DNA of 9,077 bases, from assembly GCA_001564135.1 (NCBI GenBank), contig LKNH01000098.1:1-9077 (forward strand), written 5' to 3'. Both the position numbers and the translations under genes were made by a program. Of this stretch, positions 1 through 6,665 are shown one piece after another (the stretch's first letter is position 1; each line of letters starts with the position of its first letter). The notes beneath the pieces were generated by a model, which saw only the letters and a list, made by a program, of their open reading frames with translations, was not told the origin of the DNA and made no database searches. The DNA is from Halobacteriaceae archaeon Tc-Br11_E2g27. Lineage in GTDB: Archaea; Halobacteriota; Halobacteria; Halobacteriales; Haloarculaceae.

Positions 1-1671
1 GCCTCTGTCAGTTGCGTTGGCGACGAGCCGCGAAACAATGAACTCCGGCGTCGACCGCCCGACTGTTTCGAACCGGGGCTGATAATCCACTTCGAGTTCC
101 AGCGACGGCGTGAGGCCCTCTGCAAAAATACCGTCAGTCCGGGCCTGTGCTGGGAGTGGTTCGAGGTCATCTGCAAGGTGAGTGACAAACACGCCTAGTG
201 CATCTCTCTCAACGGTGAGATTTACCAGTCCATGAAGCAAGTTTGCAGCACTGCCTGGCTCAGTAATCGCCTCGAACTCATCGACCAACATCAGGGTCTT
301 TCCGGTATCAGTGACCGGTGGAACGACCGACCGGAGCGTGGATTCGAGGACACCCGCATTGAAACTGGCATGACGACGGTGGAACACGATTGTATCGACG
401 GTTCCGACTTCGGCCTGCTTTGCGGGCACTGGCAGCCCCATCTGTGCGAGCAACTGGACCTGACAGAGCGTTTCAAGGAGTGTAGTCTTTCCACCACTGT
501 TTGCTCCGGTAAGGACGGCAACCCGGTGGTCTCGCGGCGGAGCAGTCGCTTCAGCGAGTGAGAGGTTGTGGTCTCCAACCGCGTACGTAACCTTCTGCAC
601 TTCGGTATTGCCCACTTCGAGAAAGAGATTCGTCGCCTGTTCGACGGCAATCACCTGGTCGTCTACGTAGGTCGGTGCCACAAGCTCGAAATCGCTTGCA
701 AACCGAGCCAGCGAGATAACAAAGGCGCTCTCTTCGACAACCTCCACGACGGTTTCGACGGCTGATTCCGTCTCCTCAAGCACAGCCTCAAGCTCCGCTG
801 TGACGGTCTCTTCTCGTTCGGCGACCGCTTCTCTGCGGTCCTCGACAAGCGCACGAAGCGTTTCCGTCACGAACCCCTGTGCATCGGCGGCGCTCTCGGG
901 CACCACCTCGCGGACGGCTGCCCCTTCAATGCCAGTTCTCGTTGTCACCTCCCGGACGAGCAGTTCCTGCAGGTCAGTTGCACCGCGCGCGCCGGAGCGA
1001 ATCTCTTCGACGACTGCTTCTGGTGTTGCGGCCATATCCTCAACGGCACCGAGTTGCTCGCGCAGTGTATCGAGCCGTTCGTCAGCTCCTGGGCCGATTG
1101 TCTCTCCCTCGCCGGAAAGCCCAGCAAGCGCCGCACTCGCATCTTTGAGCGTGTCCACCGCAAGCGGGGCGAGCGCATCAAAGAGTCCGCTATCGAGGTT
1201 TGCACGCTTGAGTTCGAGTGCAGCGACGACCGCTGCACGTGTCCGCTGTTCAATTTCCTCGTAAGTGGAAAAGGCAGCAAGGACTGTCGCTCGTTCATCT
1301 TCGGTGAGTGTCTCCCATTCGTTGCGGGCTTCGGTCACCTCTACGAGCTGTGATTCCATCGCTTCCTGCGTTGCAAGCGGTGTCAGAATCTGGAGACGGT
1401 CGGCAGTACCGCTGGTGACGGCATATTCACCGATAATCGAGAGTAGCTCCTTGTAGACATCCCGCGAATCCGGTGTTGCAAGCAGATTCATCGCCTCGCC
1501 GCCGTGGGCGTACCGCAAAATTCTAGTTGCCCGTCCACGGGGAAGGCCAGCATCGACAAGCGTCCCGATATCCGATGATTCGATGGCTTCACGCGCAGTT
1601 TCGACGCCCAACTCCTCGGTCAGTAACTCGCTCGTTTTGGGACCGATACCCCAGTACTCCTCAAGACGCAT
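1..1671 (-). CDS. MutS-family (MutS2/MutS5-like) DNA-binding ATPase with N-terminal helix-hairpin-helix, 3' end beyond window
   Basis: The frame is open from an ATG at 1671 to the left edge, giving 557 residues with the C-terminus missing. Residues about 4-50 (GIGPKTSELLTEELG ... GLPRGRATRIL) read as a helix-hairpin-helix DNA-binding unit. A long acidic helical middle, about 200-320, would be the reduced MutS core/clamp. The ABC-type ATPase follows: Walker A GANSGGKTT at 389-397 (K395), Walker B LMLVDEF with D464 and E465, and a switch histidine in FVTHLA (H498). The mismatch-recognition and connector domains of MutS1 are absent, as in MutS2/MutS5-type proteins, and any C-terminal nuclease domain would lie outside the window. 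Family proteins bind branched or recombining DNA; the role of this one is inferred only. The start sits three residues before the helix-hairpin-helix, and the element at 1707-1790 lies 35 bases upstream. Family assignment is secure; the subfamily is less so. Confidence 0.9.
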   Translation of the reverse strand, partial: MRLEEYWGIGPKTSELLTEELGVETAREAIESSDIGTLVDAGLPRGRATRILRYAHGGEAMNLLATPDSRDVYKELLSIIGEYAVTSGTADRLQILTPLATQEAMESQLVEVTEARNEWETLTEDERATVLAAFSTYEEIEQRTRAAVVAALELKRANLDSGLFDALAPLAVDTLKDASAALAGLSGEGETIGPGADERLDTLREQLGAVEDMAATPEAVVEEIRSGARGATDLQELLVREVTTRTGIEGAAVREVVPESAADAQGFVTETLRALVEDRREAVAEREETVTAELEAVLEETESAVETVVEVVEESAFVISLARFASDFELVAPTYVDDQVIAVEQATNLFLEVGNTEVQKVTYAVGDHNLSLAEATAPPRDHRVAVLTGANSGGKTTLLETLCQVQLLAQMGLPVPAKQAEVGTVDTIVFHRRHASFNAGVLESTLRSVVPPVTDTGKTLMLVDEFEAITEPGSAANLLHGLVNLTVERDALGVFVTHLADDLEPLPAQARTDGIFAEGLTPSLELEVDYQPRFETVGRSTPEFIVSRLVANATDRG

Positions 1672-1706
1672 CGATTGAGCACAGCGAGCGCTCGAACTTA
1701 GGCTTT

Positions 1707-1790
1707 TCATACTGCCGGACGTAACTTCGTACACATACTCGCCACCCCGGGGTGGCGAGATGGTTTAAAGGCTTACGTCCAGTAGTATCA
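1707..1790. mobile_element. MITE-like palindromic element, copy 1, with 3-base target duplication
   Basis: A 78-base core (1710-1787) is flanked on both sides by TCA (TGA on the minus strand), which fits a 3-base target-site duplication. The left end TACTGCCGGACGTAA and the complement of the right end, TACTACTGGACGTAA, match at 13 of 15 bases. The centre is a perfect palindrome at 1738-1759 with arms CTCGCCACC and GGTGGCGAG. A TTTAAA box lies at 1764-1769. By direct alignment, the core matches the reverse complement of copy 2 (4507-4584) at 70 of 78 bases. The inner TGA is the stop codon of the gene ending at 1788. The outer end lies 36 bases before the MutS-like start, so the element fills most of that upstream region. 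It encodes no protein. It could also work as a hairpin terminator. Its parent transposon is not recognised. Confidence 0.8.
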
Positions 1791-2357
1791 GGTGCCAAGC
1801 AACACGACCGTTTTTTCGCTAACTGTCACCGCTCGCAAGCGTATCTTATCGTCAATAGGATACCACTCGTCATGTAAGGCTCTCGGCCTATTCATCACTC
1901 GCGTAATCTGCTCTTCAATAACCGGCGTGGGGTAATTCCCTTTCGCAGCAGGGTCGGTCAACAGGCGCTCTAACAGGTCTTCGCCTGTCTCTGTTTTTGC
2001 CCCAGCAACTGGGATAACGATTCCTGACCGGAGTGTCTTCCGAGAAATCTCATCACCCCTTCTGAGTTCGACCGTGGTCCCATCCGTTCGAAACTCGTCG
2101 GCCGTCAGTTCGACCGTCGCCGCTGTCCCATCACCAGTTGCTCCGACGTATTCGACTGTCTCGACCAGCTTTGCGGCATCCGGTTGCTGTTCCGTTGGGA
2201 GTTCCAACGTGATTCCCAGCGCTACCCCGCTGACCAGTACAACGCCAATCCAGACGTACCACGCATCCACTGGTGTGTCGAAGGCCACGGGCTCGCTCTG
2301 CTCGGTATCGTATTTGAATTGGTAGTCAATCGGCGGTCGAATGACGGGGCTCCTCAC
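1788..2357 (-). CDS. Single-pass membrane-anchored protein of unknown function (haloarchaeal, possibly DUF7283-like)
   Basis: This encodes 189 residues from a GTG at 2357. That GTG overlaps the TGA of the upstream membrane-protein gene by four bases (GTGA), which supports both the start and translational coupling. A short polar N-terminus is followed by PVDAWYVW and one hydrophobic segment, about residues 33-51. The rest (about 52-189) is soluble, beta-rich looking and acidic, probably facing outside, and ends VVLLGT. The pattern of a VDAWYVW segment before a helix, then LPTEQQPDAAKLVETVE, recalls small single-pass haloarchaeal proteins sometimes found near type IV pilus or Tad-like genes. 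That likeness is from memory and tentative, and no pilus genes are present here. The TGA stop is also the inner direct repeat of element copy 1. No catalytic motif is visible. Confidence 0.8.
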   Translation of the reverse strand: MRSPVIRPPIDYQFKYDTEQSEPVAFDTPVDAWYVWIGVVLVSGVALGITLELPTEQQPDAAKLVETVEYVGATGDGTAATVELTADEFRTDGTTVELRRGDEISRKTLRSGIVIPVAGAKTETGEDLLERLLTDPAAKGNYPTPVIEEQITRVMNRPRALHDEWYPIDDKIRLRAVTVSEKTVVLLGT

Positions 2358-2866
2358 CGGTCCCGCCGCGACGCATCGACGATGCCGGCAGTCTGTCCGA
2401 GACAGACCGCGCCAAGCGCAAGCACAACGAGTATGTCGCTCTCAGCAACCAGTGAGAGTCCGTACAGCAGTGCTCCCACGACTGAAAGCACGCCGCCACC
2501 GAAATAAACCACCTTGCCGTCTGGCAGTTGCATCCCCGTGTAGACCAGTCCTGCCGCCGGCAGAAGCATCCAGCCGACGAGACTTATTGTCAGAAGGACC
2601 TGTTCGTAAGCAGGACTCAGAAAGCCAGCAATCCCTGCAAGGGTGACAACTAGCCCGACAACGAGCACTGTTCGCCATGCACGGAGCGCGCCCTCGTTCA
2701 TCCGTTCCCAGCCAGTGACAGCAAAAAATGTGATGAATCCGGCCATCACCAGGTGAGCGATGAGTATGCCGTCGGTGCTTAGATATTCGAACAGGGCACC
2801 ACCGGCAGCAATCCACGCCGCAGGGATGAGCACAACCGGACCGAAATCACGGAGGACTGTGAGCAT
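2354..2866 (-). CDS. Six-pass membrane protein of unknown function
   Basis: From the ATG at 2866 this is 170 residues, almost entirely hydrophobic. About six membrane helices are visible, at roughly 8-28, 32-52, 65-85, 90-111, 119-140 and 143-163. Short charged loops and a basic tail (ASRRDR) suggest a cytoplasmic C-terminus. No enzyme or transporter motif is recognised. A GTG at 2884, in the same frame, would add six residues. The ATG is preferred because the hydrophobic domain follows directly and a weak AT-rich stretch (CGCTATTGG on the minus strand, near 2890-2898) lies about 28 bases upstream, as for a leaderless transcript. The stop overlaps the next gene by four bases, so the two are probably a two-gene operon for partner membrane proteins. 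It is divergent from the flavoprotein at 3016. Confidence 0.8.
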   Translation of the reverse strand: MLTVLRDFGPVVLIPAAWIAAGGALFEYLSTDGILIAHLVMAGFITFFAVTGWERMNEGALRAWRTVLVVGLVVTLAGIAGFLSPAYEQVLLTISLVGWMLLPAAGLVYTGMQLPDGKVVYFGGGVLSVVGALLYGLSLVAESDILVVLALGAVCLGQTAGIVDASRRDR

Positions 2867-3015
2867 ATCGGTCCCTTTGGCCACTCACACCAATAGCGTG
2901 TCGACAGCGATTGGACTGCCGTGAATACGTTTGATTCCCGGCTTGCCACGTCTGGCCGAGTAAACACCAAAGAATTACATTCGTATCCGCCCGAGAAGGT
3001 AGTGATACCCGAGCT
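2867..3015. promoter_or_regulatory. Divergent intergenic promoter region
   Basis: These 149 bases separate two divergent starts and must hold both promoters. On the plus strand, GAAGGTAGTGAT (2995-3006) resembles the complement of the 16S rRNA 3' end and lies nine bases before the ATG at 3016, so that gene may have a leader. No strong TATA box is obvious for either direction. The only candidates are AT-rich stretches near 2970-2982 (plus) and 2890-2898 (minus). Confidence 0.35.
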
Positions 3016-4506
3016 ATGACCGCGACGGAAACGTACGACGTCATCGTTGTCGGCGGCGGCATTGGTGGCTGTTTCGCGGCGGCAACTGCTGCGTCCGAAG
3101 GCGTCGATGTCGTACAACTCGAACGGAAACCGGCCGAGAAAGGGGGATATATCGCTTGCGGGGATGCTATCAAAGCGCCGCGTGATCCCAAAAAGTATCC
3201 TGGCCCTATCGATATGGATGCGATTGCCGACGACCCAGCAGTGCTCGTCGACGAGAGCATTGACCAGATTGAGTACTGGGACGAAGACCTCGACATCAGA
3301 AAGGTCCTCCCATATACTGAGCACAGCAACGTCATTGACCGCTACGAGTTCGGTCAGCGATTGCTCGAACAGACCGCCGACTGCGGCGTTGACCAGCATT
3401 ATGACACTGTGGTTAACGACGTTATCCAGAACGGCCAGGTCGAGGGGGTCGAAGCGATTCGTGACGACGAACAGGTCCGCTACGAGGCGGATGTCCTCAT
3501 TGACGCTGCCGGTGCCCAATCCATTTTACAGGACCTCGTCGATTTCGAGGCGCTTGGCGGGGAGAATCCCACGAGCTTTGAAAAACCACACTACACACAT
3601 TTCGGTTCTGCCTACCGCGAAATCATTGAAACGGAAGAGCCGGTTGAGTTTGCGAACGCCATCGTCGGTAAACCGCTCGAAGAGATGGGATACATCTGGT
3701 ATTTCCCGCGGACGCCGACCGAAATCAATGTCGGGCTTGGCTTCCAGATGAGCAAGGAGCCGATTCCGCTGGCCGACCGCGTCAAGCGAGATATGGAACA
3801 GGAACCAGCCTTCGAAAACGCGACTGTTGCCGAACGGTTCGGCCAAAAGAACAAACTCGGTTCCTCAATCGCGCTCCGCCGACCGCTCGATTCGATGGTT
3901 GCACCCGGCTATCTTGCAGTGGGTGGCGCTGCAGCGACGACACACCCAATCTCAGGAAAAGGAATTCGCGGTGCGGCTATCACTGGCTATTCAGGCGGCA
4001 AAGCGGCTGCTGATGCGGTCAAAGCCGGTGATGTTTCCGAGGACGGCCTCTGGCAGCACAACTACTACTTCTATGTTGAACACGGCGAAGGGGCGAAACT
4101 GGCCTCACGGGATGCCTACAACATCGCCGCGAGTTCCGATGGAATGTCCGTCCTCCGTGCGATTGCCGCGTTGCTCCCGGAACAGGAGATGAAAGAGATT
4201 GTCGGCACCGAGCGAAAGGTCGACGGGTTGCCAGCCGTCGCATCCGTCGGCTATGGAACGCTTCGGAACCTCGTTTCCCATTACCGGGCCGGAACGTTCG
4301 ACGAACTTGATGTCCCGCTGAGCAAACTCTATGAGTCGTTCCAGGGGGTCAGAAAGACCAAACACTACGTCAACGAGTACGAAAAACACTACGAGAACTA
4401 CCCGGCATCGCGGGCTGATTTCGACCGGTGGCTCGCCGAACGAAACCGAATTGATACGGCATTTTACGATGCAATCGAGCTTTCTGATTCGCAGCGAAAG
4501 TACTGA
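3016..4506 (+). CDS. Geranylgeranyl reductase family FAD-dependent oxidoreductase
   Basis: This 496-residue flavoprotein starts with a Rossmann FAD site: DVIVVGGGIGGC (GGGIGG at 13-18), with an acidic E36 ending the second strand. CGDAI at 48-52 and YIWYFP at 226-231 followed by NVGLG at 238-242 are hallmark motifs of the geranylgeranyl reductase family. Residues 298-320 (GYLAVGGAAATTHPISGKGI) form the second FAD motif. Family members saturate geranylgeranyl chains of archaeal ether lipids or of isoprenoid precursors, acting at the membrane face. At about 100 residues longer than the compact archaeal lipid reductases, and with a charged C-terminal extension from about 425, this may be a paralogue with another substrate. 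The usual GD aspartate of the second FAD motif is G304 here. The TGA stop coincides with the first base triplet of element copy 2. It is a lone gene, divergent from the membrane pair. Confidence 0.88.
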   Translation: MTATETYDVIVVGGGIGGCFAAATAASEGVDVVQLERKPAEKGGYIACGDAIKAPRDPKKYPGPIDMDAIADDPAVLVDESIDQIEYWDEDLDIRKVLPYTEHSNVIDRYEFGQRLLEQTADCGVDQHYDTVVNDVIQNGQVEGVEAIRDDEQVRYEADVLIDAAGAQSILQDLVDFEALGGENPTSFEKPHYTHFGSAYREIIETEEPVEFANAIVGKPLEEMGYIWYFPRTPTEINVGLGFQMSKEPIPLADRVKRDMEQEPAFENATVAERFGQKNKLGSSIALRRPLDSMVAPGYLAVGGAAATTHPISGKGIRGAAITGYSGGKAAADAVKAGDVSEDGLWQHNYYFYVEHGEGAKLASRDAYNIAASSDGMSVLRAIAALLPEQEMKEIVGTERKVDGLPAVASVGYGTLRNLVSHYRAGTFDELDVPLSKLYESFQGVRKTKHYVNEYEKHYENYPASRADFDRWLAERNRIDTAFYDAIELSDSQRKY

Positions 4507-4587
4507 TACTGCCTGACGTAAGCCTTTAAACCACCTCGCCACCTCAGGGTGGCGAGTAAGTTTACGAAGTTACGTCCGGCAGTATGA
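4504..4587. mobile_element. MITE-like palindromic element, copy 2, inverted relative to copy 1
   Basis: A 78-base core (4507-4584) is flanked by TGA on both sides (4504-4506 and 4585-4587). The end TACTGCCTGACGTAA and the complement of the other end, TACTGCCGGACGTAA, match at 14 of 15 bases. The central stem has arms CTCGCCACC and GGTGGCGAG with a four-base loop (TCAG), and TTTAAA lies at 4525-4530. The first TGA is the stop codon of the flavoprotein gene. The element fills most of the gap between two convergent genes. Relative to copy 1 the differences are scattered, which points to two separate older insertions rather than a recent duplication. It could act as a transcript-end hairpin on both strands. 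No transposase is nearby. Confidence 0.8.
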
Positions 4588-4627
4588 ACCTCCTTAGAGC
4601 GCAAATATCTGACTTTCGTCCGTTGAT

Positions 4628-6541
4628 TTACTGCTCAATTACGGTCCCATCGCTTGGCGTTGCAAGCGGCCAGCAAATTCTAACTGTGCTTCCACCCAGT
4701 GCTGACTCCTCGAACTGTAACTCCCCGCCAGCATGTGTGACTATCCATTTAACGAGCCAGAGACCGAGCGAGCTCCCATGTTCCAGTGCCGTTTCACGCC
4801 CCTCTGTAAGCGTTCGCCGTTCCAGTTCCGGGATTCCTGGACCGTTATCGGAAACAGTTATTTCGACGGTATCAGGCGATTGGGAACCACTCGATGCTTG
4901 AACCGTAATTTGTGGCCGGTCGGCATCGTTGTGTTCAACGGCGTTCGAAAGCAGTTCAACGACCGCTGCATGGATGTACTCTCCCTGGATGTGGAGGCCT
5001 GCTTCGAGGTCCGTCTCGAAGGCTGCTTCCGGGTGACGGTCACGCATTGTATCCACCGCAGAGTCGATTGTCTCGGCGACCGGAACGATGACTGTTTTGC
5101 CTTGGCCGCTTTCGTTTACAACTTTGTTGGCAAACTGGGCTTTCTCCCCAACAGCTAATAGTTTCTCAACTGTCCCCCGTGCTCGCGTGGCATACTGTGT
5201 CACTGCTTCACTTTGGGCTTCATCCAGTACCAACGACAGATATCCGCTTGCTGCGTTGAGGTCGTTTCGCAGGTTGTGTCGGATTACCCGGTTGAGAACT
5301 TGAAGACGCTGCTCACGAGATTTCAACTCCGTGATATCCGATTCGATGACGACAAACCCTTCTTCGGGCGAGTCGGCATCGAGCGGTGCGACAGACAGGT
5401 TGGCATAAAACTGTACGCCATCCTTTCGGCGTTGGGTTATCTCTTCGCGTATCTGCTCACCAGCGCGAGCGCGTTCCCAGAGACGCTCATAGAACGTTTC
5501 GCCCCACCGCTCCGTTGCTACCATCGACAGGTTTGAGCCAATCGCTTCCTGCAGCGCATACCCTGATATTTCGCTAAAGGCGCTGTTAGCGTACTCGATG
5601 TTACCGTCAGCGTCTGTCAACAGGATGGCTGGGTCCGCCTGTTCGACCGCTTCGCTCAACCGAGCAATCTCGCGTTGTAACTCGACGGCAGCAAGTGCGT
5701 GGCCAACAGTTGTTCCGAGATATGCGACGGATTCAATCTCCCCTTCAGAGAACGAGTTGGTTGGCGTCACAACTGAGAGCGCGCCGTATCGCTCACCGCG
5801 ATACAGGAGTGGAACACCGATTACTGACACCTGGCCGAGTGTCTCTATTTCAACGTCTCTGATACAGTGTTCTTTTGTTTCCGCTGCTATCTCGCCCGGT
5901 AATCTGTCGCTCGCTCCGTTTTGGATAGCACCGTTCAGTTCGTTTCTGACTAGCGTTGTCCCGTCAGATTCCACTGGAGCGGCGATGCTGAGGTGGTCGC
6001 TAGGGGTAATCCAGCAGTGATGAACGCGTTCGAGCGATGAGAGTTCCGTTACCACACACTCAAGTATCGCCTCAGCAGTCGGTGCATGCATCAGGTCCTG
6101 TGTAACGTTCCAGAAGGTTTCGTTGAGCCGTCGTTGGCGTTCGAGGTTGCGCTGTGTCCGGCGCTGGGAGATGACGGTCTCGATTCGTCGGCCCAGGATT
6201 TCGAACTGGTCTTCCCTATTTGTTTTAGGGAAATAATCCGTGACGCCTGCAGTAATCGCATTACTTGCGATTTCTTCGCTCCCGGCAGCTGTAAGCAGGA
6301 AAAACGGGATATCGCTATCTTGCTGACGAATTTTTTCGAACAGTTCGATGCCGTTCATCTCCGGCATATCGTAGTCGCTGACGACACAATCGAACTGCTC
6401 TGTCTGTACTGTCGCCAACGCGTCCTCGGCACTCGTCGTTTGCGTTGTTTCCATCCCGTACTGGCGCGATAGCTCTCCGGCAACGAGCGTTCCAAAAAAC
6501 TCGCTGTCGTCGACAACCAGTACGCGGATAGCCTGACTCAC
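4628..6541 (-). CDS. Soluble receiver-GAF-PAS histidine kinase
   Basis: From the GTG at 6541 this encodes 637 residues. Domains in order are a receiver (about 5-115; acidic pair D11/D12, phospho-acceptor D56 in VVSDYDMPEMNG, T84, K106), GAF (about 140-285), PAS (about 295-410; TDADGNIEYANSAFSEISGY) and HisKA with H422 in VIRHNLRNDL. A HATPase follows (N-box ELLSNAVEHND with N533, DNGPGIP, GSSLGLWLVKW). There is no signal peptide or membrane helix, so it is cytoplasmic. It probably autophosphorylates on H422. The N-terminal receiver suggests it is itself controlled by another kinase, with GAF and PAS sensing a ligand, redox state or light. The target is unknown and no separate response regulator lies beside it. 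An upstream in-frame extension to 6634 lacks domain character; the GTG has an AT-rich box 27 bases upstream. It is convergent with the flavoprotein gene. Confidence 0.92.
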   Translation of the reverse strand: MSQAIRVLVVDDSEFFGTLVAGELSRQYGMETTQTTSAEDALATVQTEQFDCVVSDYDMPEMNGIELFEKIRQQDSDIPFFLLTAAGSEEIASNAITAGVTDYFPKTNREDQFEILGRRIETVISQRRTQRNLERQRRLNETFWNVTQDLMHAPTAEAILECVVTELSSLERVHHCWITPSDHLSIAAPVESDGTTLVRNELNGAIQNGASDRLPGEIAAETKEHCIRDVEIETLGQVSVIGVPLLYRGERYGALSVVTPTNSFSEGEIESVAYLGTTVGHALAAVELQREIARLSEAVEQADPAILLTDADGNIEYANSAFSEISGYALQEAIGSNLSMVATERWGETFYERLWERARAGEQIREEITQRRKDGVQFYANLSVAPLDADSPEEGFVVIESDITELKSREQRLQVLNRVIRHNLRNDLNAASGYLSLVLDEAQSEAVTQYATRARGTVEKLLAVGEKAQFANKVVNESGQGKTVIVPVAETIDSAVDTMRDRHPEAAFETDLEAGLHIQGEYIHAAVVELLSNAVEHNDADRPQITVQASSGSQSPDTVEITVSDNGPGIPELERRTLTEGRETALEHGSSLGLWLVKWIVTHAGGELQFEESALGGSTVRICWPLATPSDGTVIEQ

Positions 6542-6563
6542 ACTATAACACTGTCTGGGGACT

Positions 6564-6573
6564 GATAAAAAAT
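6564..6573 (-). promoter_or_regulatory. TATA-like box for the histidine kinase gene
   Basis: On the minus strand the sequence reads ATTTTTTATC. Its centre is about 27 bases upstream of the GTG at 6541. This is the spacing expected of a haloarchaeal leaderless transcript that begins at the start codon, and it is the main reason for choosing that start. Confidence 0.55.
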
Positions 6574-6635
6574 CATGCGGTGGTTCCAGTGTGGCGGGAT
6601 GCACAACCCCGCTTCCGCGCTTGGAAAACGGCAAC

Positions 6636-6643
6636 GCTTATTC
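6636..6643 (+). promoter_or_regulatory. Possible TATA box for the npdG-arfC operon
   Basis: GCTTATTC is centred about 26 bases before the ATG at 6666. That spacing fits a leaderless transcript. The match to the haloarchaeal box is only moderate. With the kinase box on the other strand it makes a compact divergent promoter region at 6542-6665. Confidence 0.35.
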
Positions 6644-6665
6644 TCCGTTCGGCTAACAACAAGAT

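Noticed and set aside
800..1264. Ser/Ala-rich open frame on the plus strand (154 codons)
   Set aside because: It is antisense to the coiled, acidic middle of the MutS-like gene, whose Walker motifs fix the true strand. The Ser-rich content is the mirror of Glu/Ala/Arg codons.
3047..3751. 234-codon frame overlapping the flavoprotein in another frame
   Set aside because: It lacks any motif, and the overlapping frame has complete FAD and geranylgeranyl-reductase motifs.
1707..4587. Composite transposon made of the two elements plus the enclosed genes
   Set aside because: Each copy has its own direct TGA pair. The outer flanks of the whole block are TCA on the left and TGA on the right, which are not a direct repeat, so joint transposition is not supported. 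No transposase is present.
6542..6634. N-terminal extension of the histidine kinase to 6634
   Set aside because: The extra 31 residues have no domain character and the region holds an AT-rich box at promoter distance from the GTG at 6541, immediately before the receiver domain.
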